64,000 nucleotides of DNA, from positions 1-64,000 of the forward strand of contig JAFUUL010000085.1 in assembly GCA_017483805.1 (NCBI GenBank), read 5' to 3'. A program made the translations under genes and the position numbers. Shown here one piece after another: positions 50,797 through 60,123 of this stretch. The stretch is from Prevotella sp. (GTDB lineage: Bacteria; Bacteroidota; Bacteroidia; Bacteroidales; Bacteroidaceae). Position 1 is the first letter of the stretch, and every line of letters starts with the position of its first letter. The notes below the pieces were generated by a model, which was not told the DNA's origin, did no database searches, and saw only the letters and a program-made list of their open reading frames with translations.

Positions 50797-51594
50797 TTAG
50801 TATTGGTTCAAGCCCGAAGTATTGATCTTGGCCACGCCGCTGGCATCAATCTGCGTGTCGTCGGCCGTGCCGCTGATGTTCACCTTGGCTGCACCGCTGT
50901 TGGTAGCCACCAGCGTCTTGCAGTCTACGTGCAGGTCGAGTTTGCCGGCTCCACTGCTGCTCAGGTCAAGACGGTCGCCCTTGAAGTCGATATCACTCTG
51001 CGAGGCACCGCTGAACTTCAGTCGACCGTTGCCCTTGGCCCCCACCTTCGTCTTCAGTTTGCAGGCGCCAGAGACATCCATCTTCAGCGAGGCGCAGTTG
51101 ACCTTGCCCGTGCTGACGTGCACCGCACCGCTGGCATCCACCGTCAGTGCCCTGCAGTCTACATCCTTGAAGCGAGCCTTTGCGGCTCCGCTGAAATCGA
51201 GGCTGAGGTCGTTGGTTTTCAGACGCTCCACGCTCAACTTAGCAGCCCCTGAGGTCTTCACGCCGGTCAGTCGCGGCGCCGTGATGCGGATGACGGGCGA
51301 ACTGGCATTGCCTATTCCCTCCCTTTTGGTCTTCGTCTTGATGACAAGCGTCTGGCCGTTCTCCTCGACGATGGTCTCCAGATTGGGGTTGTCGCTCTCC
51401 TCGACGGTGATGCTGTAGTTGTCGGCCTGCGTGAAGAACACGCTGGCAACGCCGCTCACCTTCAGGGTCGTGAAGTTGTGGAAACTGTAAGATGTGGTCT
51501 GCCGTTCGCCCGTGGTGTGAGCCTGCGTACTGATCGTGCCAAGCCCCATCAGGAGCAGCAGTGTGGCTACGATTCGAATGGTCTGTTTCATCAT
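50797..51594 (-). CDS. DUF2807 (head GIN domain) exported protein
   Basis: The protein has 265 residues. The signal peptide MKQTIRIVATLLLLMGLGTI is cleaved after ISTQA. The mature part consists of repeating short beta turns with SGAAKLSV, LDFSGAAKARF, ASGAVHVSTGKV and SGACKLKTKVG motifs, the right-handed beta-helix type pattern of GIN/DUF2807 domains. Family members sit in the envelope; function unknown. It is encoded next to the anchored sigma factor, so it may be an output or a partner of that system. Confidence 0.88.
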   Translation of the reverse strand: MMKQTIRIVATLLLLMGLGTISTQAHTTGERQTTSYSFHNFTTLKVSGVASVFFTQADNYSITVEESDNPNLETIVEENGQTLVIKTKTKREGIGNASSPVIRITAPRLTGVKTSGAAKLSVERLKTNDLSLDFSGAAKARFKDVDCRALTVDASGAVHVSTGKVNCASLKMDVSGACKLKTKVGAKGNGRLKFSGASQSDIDFKGDRLDLSSSGAGKLDLHVDCKTLVATNSGAAKVNISGTADDTQIDASGVAKINTSGLNQY

Positions 51595-51616
51595 TGCTAT
51601 ACGTTTTTAAAGGGTT

Positions 51617-51643
51617 ATTATTGATGTTCGTTTCTATCAATAA
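51617..51643. promoter_or_regulatory. hairpin in the leader before the DUF2807 gene
   Basis: TTATTGAT (51617-51624) and ATCAATAA (51636-51643) are complementary. No clear TAnnTTTG box was found in this gap, so how the DUF2807-sigma operon is started is open. Confidence 0.35.
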
Positions 51644-51694
51644 TACACGCTTGATGGCCTAATGTGACAACAGCAAGCCGCGATTTAAGGATAT

Positions 51695-52528
51695 TTAACG
51701 AACAGTCATATGGAAGCAGCCCTGCTTCCGCTCGTATTTGATGTAGCAGCGGCCCTGCCGGCGCATATCGTCGAGCACTTCGCAGAGCACGTACTTCAGC
51801 GAGTCATCCCGCACGCCAGGGCGATGGGGCCCTTCCGGATCCTCCACCGTCTTGTAGCGATTGTAACAGATATCGAAGGTGGTGCCGTAGAGATGGCACG
51901 ACTGCTCGGTAGCATTGGTATTGACGCGGCGCAGTTTCATGACATCCTCCTCAGTGCGTAGCACGCTGGTCACAATCAGGCGATGCAAGGGGATGCCCTT
52001 CACCTGCAGGCTGTCGAAGAAGGCCTGACCGATGTCCTGCAAGAGGATGGCGGCACGGGGCACCAGATAGGGGATGCTGCGCTGCAGAGGGTCTACATAA
52101 TAATAAGGTGAAGCGGCCATATAGACCAGTTCGTCACTACGGGCCTCTGCGTTCTGGCGGTTTTTCACAGGATTGACGCCCCAATACTGAGCGGCAACCA
52201 ACTGCACGTAGTTGCTGTCGGGGAATGCCTTATCATAACTGGTCACGCCCTTGATGCGATGGGGCCGCTGTCCGTCGGCCAGATAGCGGGTGGCCACCTG
52301 ACGGGTCTCAGGCACCTGATAGTCCGACTTGGGCGCAGACTCCTCGACAGGTGTTTCCACCTGAGCCGTGATCACCGTATCCGTCTGCAGACTGTCGGCC
52401 GTCTCAGCGACCTGAGCCACCTGCGGCGTGCTGACACCCGGAAAGGCACAACGCACCAGGGCGAGCACGATAATCATGATGCCCAGCCCCTCTACAAACC
52501 GATGTCCACGCGTTTCCTTCTCCATCAC
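51695..52528 (-). CDS. DUF5715 protein, M15-peptidase-like
   Basis: The protein has 277 residues. One membrane segment near the N-terminus (about 13-30, GLGIMIIVLALVRCAFPG) anchors it. The domain from about 165 contains VTSVLRTEEDVMKLRRVNTN followed by SCHLYGTTFDICYNRY, which recalls the S-x-H-x-x-G-x-x-x-D zinc motif of D-Ala-D-Ala carboxypeptidase-like (M15) enzymes, and a late FHMTV with a third His. A peptidoglycan-related role is inferred. It has its own promoter region with two -7 boxes. It lies upstream of, but 100 nt away from, the DUF2807 gene. Confidence 0.8.
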   Translation of the reverse strand: MMEKETRGHRFVEGLGIMIIVLALVRCAFPGVSTPQVAQVAETADSLQTDTVITAQVETPVEESAPKSDYQVPETRQVATRYLADGQRPHRIKGVTSYDKAFPDSNYVQLVAAQYWGVNPVKNRQNAEARSDELVYMAASPYYYVDPLQRSIPYLVPRAAILLQDIGQAFFDSLQVKGIPLHRLIVTSVLRTEEDVMKLRRVNTNATEQSCHLYGTTFDICYNRYKTVEDPEGPHRPGVRDDSLKYVLCEVLDDMRRQGRCYIKYERKQGCFHMTVR

Positions 52529-52546
52529 TTTGCGCTTTCGAGGTGC

Positions 52547-52554
52547 AAAGGTAC
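52547..52554 (-). promoter_or_regulatory. -7 box for the DUF5715 gene
   Basis: The minus strand reads TACCTTTGCA; a second match (TAACTTTG on the minus strand) lies at 52578-52585. Confidence 0.55.
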
Positions 52555-52627
52555 AAAAAAATGAGTGCAGAACAACGCAAAGTTACATAAATAATATTAA
52601 ATTGCGAATGAATTCAAAAATAATTCG

Positions 52628-52635
52628 TAACTTTG
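52628..52635 (+). promoter_or_regulatory. -7 box for the lysS-gpsA-panE operon
   Basis: GTAACTTTGCAGCC contains TAACTTTG, 29 nt before the ATG. TTG at 52602-52604 is somewhat far upstream. Confidence 0.6.
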
Positions 52636-52664
52636 CAGCCTAAAATGCAAACAAAAGAAGGATT

Positions 52665-54395
52665 ATGAATATACTTGAACTGAGTGAACAGGAGATACTG
52701 CGCCGCCAGTCGCTGGACGAACTGCGCAAGATGGGCCTCAACCCCTACCCCGCCGCAGAATACCCCACAAATGCTTTTTCCACAGAAATCCGCGAGAACT
52801 TCCGCGACGAGGACGAACCTCGCCAAGTGAGCATTGCCGGCCGCATGATGACACAGCGCGTCATGGGTAAGGCATCGTTCGTAGAACTGCAAGACTCGAA
52901 GGGCCGCATACAGGTCTACATCACCCGTGACGACATCTGCCCAGGCGATGACAAGGAACTGTACAACACGGTCTTCAAGAAACTACTCGACATCGGCGAC
53001 TTCATCGGCGTGAAGGGCTTTGTGTTCCGTACGCAGACCGGCGAGATCAGCGTCCACGCCCAGGAACTGACGCTGCTGTCGAAGAGCCTGAAGCCCCTGC
53101 CCATCGTGAAATACAAGGACGGCGTGGCCTACGACAAGTTCGACGATCCTGAACTGCGCTACCGTCAGCGCTACGTGGACCTCGTTGTCAACGAGGGCGT
53201 GAAGGACACCTTCCTGAAGCGCGCCACCATCATCCGCACCCTGCGCCGCATCCTCGACGATGCTGGCTACACGGAGGTGGACACCCCCATCCTGCAGAAC
53301 ATTGCCGGCGGTGCATCGGCCCGTCCGTTCATCACCCACTTCAATGCCCTCAACCAGGACATGTATATGCGCATCGCCACCGAACTCTATCTGAAGCGCC
53401 TCATCGTGGGCGGCTTCGAGGGTGTCTACGAGATGGGCAAGAACTTCCGCAACGAGGGTATGGACAAGACCCACAACCCCGAGTTCACCTGCATGGAACT
53501 CTACGTGAGTTACAAGGACCTGCTGTGGGGCATGACCTTCACTGAGAATATGCTGGAGCAGATCTGCACAGCCGTGAACGGCAAGCCCGAGGTGGAGATC
53601 GACGGCAACGTCATCTCGTTCCGCGCTCCCTTCCGCCGTCTGCCCATCCTTGACGCCATCAAGGAGAAGACTGGCTTCGACTGCGACGGCAAGACGGAAG
53701 ACGAGATTCGCGCCTTCTGCAAGGAGAAGGGCATGGAGGTAGACGAGACCATGGGCAAGGGCAAACTGATCGACGAACTCTTCGGTGAGTTCTGCGAGGG
53801 CACCTTCATCCAGCCCACCTTCATCACCGACTATCCCGTAGAGATGTCGCCCCTGACCAAGATGCACCGCTCGAAGCCCGGACTGACCGAACGCTTCGAA
53901 CTGATGGTGAACGGCAAGGAGTTGGCCAATGCCTACTCTGAGTTGAATGACCCCATCGACCAGGAGGAGCGCTTCAAGGAGCAGATGCGACTGGCCGACA
54001 AGGGCGACGACGAGGCCATGATCATCGACCACGACTTTTTGCGCGCCCTGCAATATGGTATGCCGCCGACGTTTGGTATCGGCATCGGCATCGACCGTCT
54101 GGTGATGCTGCTCACAGGCAAGTTCACCATCGGCGAGGTGATGCTGTTCCCACAGATGAAGCCCGAGAAGAAGGCTCCGCAGAGCAGCATTCAGGAGTGG
54201 GCCGCCATTGGCGTGCCTGAGGACTGGGCCTACGTGCTGCGCAAGGCCGGCTTCTATCTCATTCAGGACATCAAGGACGAGAAGGCCCAGGGCCTGCAGC
54301 AGAAGATAGGCGAAATCAACAAGAAGTTCAAACTCGGCTACGAGAAACCGTCACTCGACGAAGTGCAGCAGTGGATTGACAAGGCAAATGTTTGA
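52665..54395 (+). CDS. lysS: lysyl-tRNA synthetase (class II)
   Basis: The enzyme charges tRNA-Lys. It has 576 residues. The OB-fold domain is at about 50-155 ([20 protein letters not shown]). The class II core has [18 protein letters not shown], motif 2 in [20 protein letters not shown], and motif 3 [15 protein letters not shown] near residue 470. A C-terminal extension of about 70 residues after the core (ending [18 protein letters not shown]) exceeds E. coli LysS (505) and resembles a helical add-on common in Bacteroidetes. The stop overlaps the gpsA start by 8 nt. Confidence 0.97.
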   Translation: MNILELSEQEILRRQSLDELRKMGLNPYPAAEYPTNAFSTEIRENFRDEDEPRQVSIAGRMMTQRVMGKASFVELQDSKGRIQVYITRDDICPGDDKELYNTVFKKLLDIGDFIGVKGFVFRTQTGEISVHAQELTLLSKSLKPLPIVKYKDGVAYDKFDDPELRYRQRYVDLVVNEGVKDTFLKRATIIRTLRRILDDAGYTEVDTPILQNIAGGASARPFITHFNALNQDMYMRIATELYLKRLIVGGFEGVYEMGKNFRNEGMDKTHNPEFTCMELYVSYKDLLWGMTFTENMLEQICTAVNGKPEVEIDGNVISFRAPFRRLPILDAIKEKTGFDCDGKTEDEIRAFCKEKGMEVDETMGKGKLIDELFGEFCEGTFIQPTFITDYPVEMSPLTKMHRSKPGLTERFELMVNGKELANAYSELNDPIDQEERFKEQMRLADKGDDEAMIIDHDFLRALQYGMPPTFGIGIGIDRLVMLLTGKFTIGEVMLFPQMKPEKKAPQSSIQEWAAIGVPEDWAYVLRKAGFYLIQDIKDEKAQGLQQKIGEINKKFKLGYEKPSLDEVQQWIDKANV

Positions 54396-55383
54396 CTGCG
54401 GTAAGATAGCGATTATAGGCGGCGGCTCGTGGGCAACGGCCATAGCCAAGATAGTGGTGCAGCACACGTACCACATCGGCTGGTATATGCGCCGCGACGA
54501 CCAGATTGCGGACTTCCGCCGTCTGGGCCACAACCCCAGTTATCTGACCAGCGTCCACTTCAACATCGGCGAGATTCAGTTCAACAGCGACCTGAACAAA
54601 ATCATCGAGGCCTACGACACACTGGTGTTCGTCATCCCCTCGCCCTATCTGAAGAACCATCTGCGCAAACTGAAGACGCGACTGAAGGACAAGTTCATTG
54701 TCACGGCCATCAAGGGCATCGTGCCCGATGAGAACCTCATCTGCACGGAGTTCTTCCATCAGGTGTTCGACGTACCCCACGACAACCTGGCCTGCATCGG
54801 TGGTCCCAGCCATGCCGAGGAGGTGGCACTGGAGCGATTGTCCTACCTCACCGTGGGCTGCTCCGACATGGAGAAGGCGCAGGCCTTTGCCGAGGTGCTC
54901 AACAGCCAGTTCATCAAGACCAAGACATCGACCGACGTCATCGGCATCGAGTACTCCAGCGTGCTGAAGAATGTCTACGCCATTGCCGCCGGCATCTGCT
55001 CAGGCCTGAAGTTTGGCGACAATTTCCAAGCCGTGCTGATGGCCAACGCCGTGCAGGAGATGAACCGCTTCCTGCAGAGCGTCCACCCCATAGAGCGCAA
55101 TGTCTACGACTCGGTCTATCTGGGCGACCTGCTGGTGACGGGCTACTCCAACTTCTCGCGCAACCGCGTCTTCGGCACGATGATCGGCAAGGGCTACAGC
55201 GTGAAGAGTGCTCAGATGGAGATGGAGATGATAGCCGAGGGCTACTTCGGCACGAAATGTATGAAGGAGATCAACCGCCACTGGCACGTCAACATGCCCA
55301 TCCTCGATGCAGTCTACAACATCCTGTACGAGCGCATCGCCCCACAGATAGAAATTAAACTACTGACGGACTCATTCCGATAG
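54388..55383 (+). CDS. gpsA: glycerol-3-phosphate dehydrogenase [NAD(P)+]
   Basis: The enzyme reduces dihydroxyacetone phosphate to sn-glycerol-3-phosphate for phospholipid synthesis. It has 331 residues from the ATG at 54388. A TTG four codons earlier is less likely. The Rossmann loop is [17 protein letters not shown] (5-21). Later motifs are [28 protein letters not shown], and [20 protein letters not shown] with the catalytic Lys. It is translationally coupled to lysS and followed after 11 nt by the ketopantoate reductase gene. Confidence 0.95.
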   Translation: MFDCGKIAIIGGGSWATAIAKIVVQHTYHIGWYMRRDDQIADFRRLGHNPSYLTSVHFNIGEIQFNSDLNKIIEAYDTLVFVIPSPYLKNHLRKLKTRLKDKFIVTAIKGIVPDENLICTEFFHQVFDVPHDNLACIGGPSHAEEVALERLSYLTVGCSDMEKAQAFAEVLNSQFIKTKTSTDVIGIEYSSVLKNVYAIAAGICSGLKFGDNFQAVLMANAVQEMNRFLQSVHPIERNVYDSVYLGDLLVTGYSNFSRNRVFGTMIGKGYSVKSAQMEMEMIAEGYFGTKCMKEINRHWHVNMPILDAVYNILYERIAPQIEIKLLTDSFR

Positions 55384-55394
55384 AAATCAACACA

Positions 55395-56309
55395 ATGAGA
55401 TACGGTATTATTGGTACTGGTGCCATCGGCGGCTACTACGGCGCGCGGCTGGCACAGAGCGGACGGGAGGTGCACTTCCTGCTGCATCGCGACTACGACT
55501 TCGTGCTTGAGAACGGCCTGCAGGTAGACTCCTGCGACGGTTCGTTCCATCTGGATCATCCCTATATATATAATAAGGTGGAGGATATGCCCCAGTGCGA
55601 CGTGGTGCTGGTTTGCCTGAAGTCCACCAACAACCACCTGCTGCAGTCACTGCTGCCGCCGCTGCTTCACAAGCAAACGCTGGTGGTGCTGATACAGAAC
55701 GGACTGGGACTGGAGGAAGACGTGCAGCAGATGTTCCCATCGCTGCAACTGGCTGCCGGCCTGGCCTTCATCTGCTCGGCCAAGAGCGAGCCGGGCCGCG
55801 TGAACCACCAGTGCTACGGACAGATCAACCTGGGCAACTACTCCTGCAAGGACGAGACCCAGTTTCTGCAGGTGCTGGCCGACTTCAATGCCGCCGGCGT
55901 GAAGGCCGGACAGGTGGAGTATCTGGAGGCCCGCTGGAAGAAAGCCGTATGGAATATGCCGTTCAACGGCATGACGGTGGCCCTGAACACGCAGACCGAC
56001 TTGCTGCTGAAGCATCCCGCCACGCGTCGCCTGATTCGCGAGCAGATGATGGAGGTCGTCAATGCCGCCCGCCACTTGGGGGTGAAGAACATCGACGAGA
56101 CCTTTGCTGACAAGATGATTCAGATGACCGACGAGATGACGCCCTACTCGCCTTCGATGAAACTTGACTTCGACTTCCACCGCCCTATGGAACTCGACTA
56201 TCTCTACACTCGTCCCCTCACGATGGCCCGCGAAGGCGGCTGCCCCATGCCCAAACTGGAGATGCTGGAGGCAGAACTGCGATTCCTGAGCGGTGACTCC
56301 GGCCGATGA
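55395..56309 (+). CDS. panE: 2-dehydropantoate 2-reductase family protein
   Basis: The enzyme would reduce ketopantoate to pantoate with NADPH for coenzyme A synthesis. It has 304 residues, the family length. The N-terminal Rossmann loop is YGIIGTGAIGGYYGARLAQS. KSTNNHLLQSLLPPLL and VVLIQNGLGLEEDVQ follow. The C-terminal helical domain has KKAVWNMPFNGMTVALN with the conserved Lys/Asn, then PSMKLDFDFHRPMELDYLY, where the family usually has S-S-M-x-x-D. Paralogues with other 2-ketoacid substrates exist, so the symbol is probable, not certain. Confidence 0.85.
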   Translation: MRYGIIGTGAIGGYYGARLAQSGREVHFLLHRDYDFVLENGLQVDSCDGSFHLDHPYIYNKVEDMPQCDVVLVCLKSTNNHLLQSLLPPLLHKQTLVVLIQNGLGLEEDVQQMFPSLQLAAGLAFICSAKSEPGRVNHQCYGQINLGNYSCKDETQFLQVLADFNAAGVKAGQVEYLEARWKKAVWNMPFNGMTVALNTQTDLLLKHPATRRLIREQMMEVVNAARHLGVKNIDETFADKMIQMTDEMTPYSPSMKLDFDFHRPMELDYLYTRPLTMAREGGCPMPKLEMLEAELRFLSGDSGR

Positions 56310-56338
56310 GACCAACCGGGACAGGCACGGGATAAAAA

Positions 56339-56977
56339 CTAAATGTAATATTCGGCAGTATCGATGAGGCCGGCCCGCAAGGCATAGCGGGTGGCCTCAT
56401 GCACATTGTTCACCCCCAACTTGCGGAAGATGTTCTTGCGATGGGTGTTCACCGTGTGGAAACTGGAATAGCGGCGCTCGGCAATCTCCTTGGTGGTCTG
56501 CCCCATGGCGATGTCCTTCAGGATCTCCGTCTCCGTCTTCGTCAGGTGATGATCCTCTTCCTGAGGGGCGGCGGGAGCAAGCAAAATCTCCGTCATGCGC
56601 TGGCAGATGTAGCGTTTCCGCTGGCTGACGAAGAGCAGGCACTCCCGTATCTCCCGCAATGGCGAGTCCTTGAGCAGGATGCTGAACTGGTGGCCAATGG
56701 CCACGAGACGGCGCACGAAATCGGAAGTCAGGTCGAAACTGAAGATGATCCAGCGGGTCTGGGGGAAGCGTTCGCAGAGAATCTGCATCTCGTCCACATC
56801 GTTGATGTCGAACAGCGTGTAGTCGAGCACCACCGCACTATCCGGGTTCTTATCCAGTTGCAGCAGCATTTCGGTTTTATCCTCTGCCTGCCGGAACTGC
56901 ATACTGTCCATATTGGAGAGCACATACATCATCCCTGCTCTCGTGATGTCCTGAGGGTCTGCCAGAATAATGTTCAT
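56339..56977 (-). CDS. LuxR/NarL-type response regulator
   Basis: The protein has 212 residues. The N-terminal receiver-like domain has the acidic pair near ADPQD (6-10) and the likely phospho-acceptor D52 in VVLDYTLFD. The usual late Lys is probably in SILLKDSPLRE. A LuxR-type helix-turn-helix occupies 140-205 (LTKTETEILKDIAMGQTTKE, then FHTVNTHRKNIFRKLGVNNV). It is encoded alone; the only histidine kinase in the window (58766) is 1.8 kb away and not in the same operon, so partnership is uncertain. No promoter box is clear. Confidence 0.88.
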   Translation of the reverse strand: MNIILADPQDITRAGMMYVLSNMDSMQFRQAEDKTEMLLQLDKNPDSAVVLDYTLFDINDVDEMQILCERFPQTRWIIFSFDLTSDFVRRLVAIGHQFSILLKDSPLREIRECLLFVSQRKRYICQRMTEILLAPAAPQEEDHHLTKTETEILKDIAMGQTTKEIAERRYSSFHTVNTHRKNIFRKLGVNNVHEATRYALRAGLIDTAEYYI

Positions 56978-57022
56978 ATATCAATTCGGTTAAGTCTGTT
57001 ATTATCTGATAGGATAAGGGCC

Positions 57023-57961
57023 TTAGTCTGCATGGTTCATCTGCTTACAGAACTTCTCGTGGCGATACTTCATATACTCGTAGAGGGCTGCCAGCACCGT
57101 GATCTCAAACAAGGGATATATCCACGGCAGGTTGATCAGGCAGGCAATGTAGAGCACAGTGGCGCGGGTGTTGTGAGTCAGCACGTTGGTCATCCACATC
57201 AGCGGCAGGCTCCTGCGGCGGAAGTCATCACGCAACGACTGCGGCATATCGGCTGCATTGGGATACTTCGCCTTCACCTCACGGAAGAAAGACTGGAAGG
57301 CAGGCGTATTGCGCTCCTGCTTCTTGCACCAGCCCATATAGAAATAGTGGAACACGCGCGACCAGAAGGCTCCCTTCTTGGGCAGGCCTTCGTAGACGGC
57401 CTTCTCGGCAGCATAACTGTTCAGTTCGCTGCCAGCCTCGCCTTTGATAAAGTAGAGGTGAATCTGACGATAGTAGTCGGCCAACTGGCATTGCTTGGCG
57501 TGCCAGTAGAGGCCGGCGAAGCCGCAGAGCAGGAAGCCCCCGATGCCCCATTGCACCTCCGTAAAGGGGATGTTCTCCGTCCATAGGCGCAGCGAGATGG
57601 CCAGATAACAGAAGAAGTACCACACGTCGCTGGCAAAGCCGTCGAGCATACGTCCGATGAGTGTCTTATGATTAGTCAGGCGAGCCATCTGCCCGTCGGT
57701 AGAGTCGCAGAAGTTGGCCAGCATCATCAGCACCACGCCCCCCACGTTCCACCACAGGTCGGTGTGATAGAAGCAATAGCCGGCCCCGGCCCCCAGGAAC
57801 ATCGACAGGATGGTGACGAAGTTGGGCGTCACTCCGATCTTTATCCACATCAGGGCAAACACCAGCCCTATGGGACGGGTGAAGTAGATATCGAGCCACT
57901 CCTCAGTATCATTCGACTTGAACGACTCTCTCAATAGTTGTTTGAAACTCTTCTTTTCCAT
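57023..57961 (-). CDS. CDP-alcohol phosphatidyltransferase family membrane protein
   Basis: The protein has 312 residues with about six membrane segments. The catalytic signature is complete: D86, D89, G90, A93, R94, G103, D107, D111 (DSTDGQMARL and GRMLDGFASD). These enzymes join a CDP-activated lipid or alcohol with an alcohol or phospho-alcohol, as in phosphatidylserine, phosphatidylglycerol or phosphatidylinositol-phosphate synthesis. The extra segment near 165-245 (TPAFQSFFREVKAKYPNAAD) is longer than in PgsA. It faces an IspD-family cytidylyltransferase 133 nt away. Together they could make a CDP-alcohol and use it in lipid synthesis. Confidence 0.86.
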   Translation of the reverse strand: MEKKSFKQLLRESFKSNDTEEWLDIYFTRPIGLVFALMWIKIGVTPNFVTILSMFLGAGAGYCFYHTDLWWNVGGVVLMMLANFCDSTDGQMARLTNHKTLIGRMLDGFASDVWYFFCYLAISLRLWTENIPFTEVQWGIGGFLLCGFAGLYWHAKQCQLADYYRQIHLYFIKGEAGSELNSYAAEKAVYEGLPKKGAFWSRVFHYFYMGWCKKQERNTPAFQSFFREVKAKYPNAADMPQSLRDDFRRRSLPLMWMTNVLTHNTRATVLYIACLINLPWIYPLFEITVLAALYEYMKYRHEKFCKQMNHAD

Positions 57962-57983
57962 GAATCCTTTCTGAATCTGGCCG

Positions 57984-57991
57984 CAAAGGTA
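57984..57991 (-). promoter_or_regulatory. -7 box for the CDP-alcohol transferase gene
   Basis: The minus strand reads TACCTTTGCGGCC, 22 nt before the start codon. Confidence 0.55.
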
Positions 57992-58044
57992 ATCATTTTA
58001 TGCAAAAAACGAAAAGAAAAATAAAGTTTTTCGAGATTTATTCG

Positions 58045-58052
58045 TATATTTG
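58045..58052 (+). promoter_or_regulatory. -7 box for the IspD-family gene
   Basis: CGTATATTTGCATC contains TATATTTG, 42 nt before the ATG at 58095. Confidence 0.6.
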
Positions 58053-58094
58053 CATCATGAAAGGTAAATTCCTGATAGCAAAAAAAGAACTGCA

Positions 58095-58760
58095 ATGAGA
58101 CCGACAGACAAAAACATTATTATGATTACCGCCGGAGGCGTGGGCGAGCGCTTTGGCAGCAGCGTACCTAAACAGTATGTTGAGATGGGTGGCCGCAAGG
58201 TCATCTCGTATGTCATCGATGCCTGCAAGCAAAGCCTTCAGTCTGATGCCATCCTGGTGGTGGCCCATCCGAACTACCACGAAGAACTATCCAAAGAATA
58301 TGCCGTAGACGTGTGCGCCAGTGGCCCCGAACTGAATGTCACCAAGCGCAACGGCTTAGACTTTATCCGTGACCACAGCAGTTGCGAGAAGGTGATGGTG
58401 GTCGATGCCGTGAGACCCGCCGTGGAGGCCAGTGTGCTGGACAAGTTCTTCACGCTGCTCGATCAGTATGATGCCGTGGCACCCGCACGGAAGATTACGG
58501 ACAGCCTAGGACGATATGGGCAGTGGATGGTCAACCGCGAAGAGTACTACACGCTGTCGACCCCCGAAGGCTTCCGGTTTGACTTGATAGACCGCCATTT
58601 CAGGGCCGACTCGCCCCTCACGGAGTCTATACAGCAACTGCCTGAAACCTCACGGGTCTTCCTGGACTTCGATGTGCCCTACTATGACAAGTTGACCTAC
58701 CCCGAAGACTTGGAGAGGATACTGGCCATCATCAGCAGAAGGAAAAAAGGGAAACTGTAG
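58095..58760 (+). CDS. IspD-family cytidylyltransferase, probably not a standard IspD
   Basis: The protein has 221 residues. The nucleotide loop ITAAGG-type is MITAGGVGERFGSSVPKQYV (10-29), followed by EMGGRKVISYVIDAC, as in IspD and TarI. Several IspD hallmarks are changed: the R-x-x-S-V motif reads VTKRNGLDF, VHDAARP reads VVDAVRP, and TPQxF reads TPEGFRF. The C-terminal YYDKLTYPEDLERI replaces NIKIT-PEDL. So it may activate another alcohol phosphate with CTP, although methylerythritol phosphate cannot be excluded. The CDP-alcohol phosphotransferase gene divergent from it supports a lipid-type role. Confidence 0.72.
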   Translation: MRPTDKNIIMITAGGVGERFGSSVPKQYVEMGGRKVISYVIDACKQSLQSDAILVVAHPNYHEELSKEYAVDVCASGPELNVTKRNGLDFIRDHSSCEKVMVVDAVRPAVEASVLDKFFTLLDQYDAVAPARKITDSLGRYGQWMVNREEYYTLSTPEGFRFDLIDRHFRADSPLTESIQQLPETSRVFLDFDVPYYDKLTYPEDLERILAIISRRKKGKL

Positions 58761-58765
58761 GCTGA

Positions 58766-60016
58766 CTACTGTATGGGGATCTCCACCCAGAATGTGGAAC
58801 CCTCGCCCAGCACCGACTGCACACCGACCTTGCCACCAAGGCTGTAGGCCAGCGTCTGACAGATACTCAGGCCCAGGCCGGCACCAGGCACAAACTCGTC
58901 GACCTTGAAGAAGCGTTCGAACACACGCTGCTGCAAATTCTCTGGGATGCCCTTGCCCGTATCCTTAATCCAGATGCGGATGCGCCCCTCGTTGGGCTGG
59001 TCGTAGCCCACCACGATGCTGCCTGCATCGGTGAACTTGGTCGCATTCGACAGATAGTGCTGAAGTATCTCCACCAGACACTTGTGGTCGGTCGTGATAT
59101 ACTGCGTCTCATTAGCAAAAGAGGTGCTGACCGTCACATCAGGCTTGACATCCTTGGTGGCGGCATCGGCCTGCATGGTCAGTTCGTTATTCAAGTCGAA
59201 CGACATCATCACCAGTTCCAGTTTGCCGGTCTCCACCTTCGAGATGTTCACCACGTCGTCGACGATGTGTAGCAGTTTCTGCGTGTTTTCGTGGATGAGG
59301 TTCAGCAGCATCTTTCGCTCTTCGTTATCCTCCACGTCAGGCAGCACGCTGGTGAAGCCGATGATGGCATTCAGAGGGGTGCGTATCTCGTGGCTCATGT
59401 TGGCCAGGAAAGCCGACTTCAGGCGGTCGCTCTCCTCAGCACGATTGCGCGCATCAACGAGGGCTTCCTCCATGGCCTTTCGGTCGTCGATGCGCATCGT
59501 GGTTCCCACCAGTCTTACAGGATTACCATCCACATCGCGTTCAGCCACCGTGGCGTAACTCTCTTCCCAATACGACTTATTGCCAAAGGTTACAGGGACA
59601 CGGTAGGTCTCGTGATAGGAACTGGTCCGCCCCTGACACAGGGCCTCCAAGGATTTGCCCACACGCTCTGCATCATTAGGGTCAATAGCCATCACGCTAT
59701 CATTCAGAGACATACCATCCACATTGACAAAGAACTGATCCCCTTTCTCCCTAAAGTCCTGTTCGAAAGTAAACTCCATGGTCCTCACATCAAGGTGCCA
59801 GATAGACAACCGCATGGCTTCGAGCACAAACTCATATTCAATGTTGTGCTTCTGAAGTTTTCCCAGTTGCTCCAATTCAGATTTCAGCGCCTTGCTCTGC
59901 CTGACCTGCCAATACAGCATAACGGCCAGCGCAAGCACTCCGGCAATGAGAAACGCCCAGATCAGTATGTCCAGGATTTGCTCTCGTCCTATGGAATAAT
60001 ATAGTTGTTGAAGCAT
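58766..60016 (-). CDS. PAS-domain sensor histidine kinase
   Basis: The protein has 416 residues. A single N-terminal membrane segment (about 15-35, IWAFLIAGVLALAVMLYW), then a PAS domain (about 60-180), then a HisKA domain with H209 in FLANMSHEIRTPLNAIIG. The catalytic ATPase domain has YLSNATKFTDAG (N box), KDTGKGIPENLQQRVFERFF and GAGLGLSICQTLAY. There is no receiver domain and no periplasmic sensor part, so it reads an internal or membrane signal. Its partner regulator is not adjacent. It converges on the 58095 gene with a 5-nt gap. Confidence 0.92.
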   Translation of the reverse strand: MLQQLYYSIGREQILDILIWAFLIAGVLALAVMLYWQVRQSKALKSELEQLGKLQKHNIEYEFVLEAMRLSIWHLDVRTMEFTFEQDFREKGDQFFVNVDGMSLNDSVMAIDPNDAERVGKSLEALCQGRTSSYHETYRVPVTFGNKSYWEESYATVAERDVDGNPVRLVGTTMRIDDRKAMEEALVDARNRAEESDRLKSAFLANMSHEIRTPLNAIIGFTSVLPDVEDNEERKMLLNLIHENTQKLLHIVDDVVNISKVETGKLELVMMSFDLNNELTMQADAATKDVKPDVTVSTSFANETQYITTDHKCLVEILQHYLSNATKFTDAGSIVVGYDQPNEGRIRIWIKDTGKGIPENLQQRVFERFFKVDEFVPGAGLGLSICQTLAYSLGGKVGVQSVLGEGSTFWVEIPIQ

Positions 60017-60023
60017 TCACCTG

Positions 60024-60031
60024 CAAAAGTA
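60024..60031 (-). promoter_or_regulatory. -7 box for the histidine kinase gene
   Basis: The minus strand reads TACTTTTGCA, 7 nt before the start codon, giving an almost leaderless transcript. Confidence 0.55.
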
Positions 60032-60070
60032 CGAATATTTTTTGAAACACGAAAGTTTTTCGCAAATTAT

Positions 60071-60101
60071 TTTGTACTTTGACAAACTTAGAGTAATTTT
60101 G
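60071..60101 (+). promoter_or_regulatory. promoter of the RlmL-like and DPP IV-like genes
   Basis: TTTG (60071-60074), 19 nt, TAATTTTG (60094-60101), followed by CACC, 22 nt before the ATG. Confidence 0.7.
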
Positions 60102-60123
60102 CACCTTGAAACAATAAGCATCA

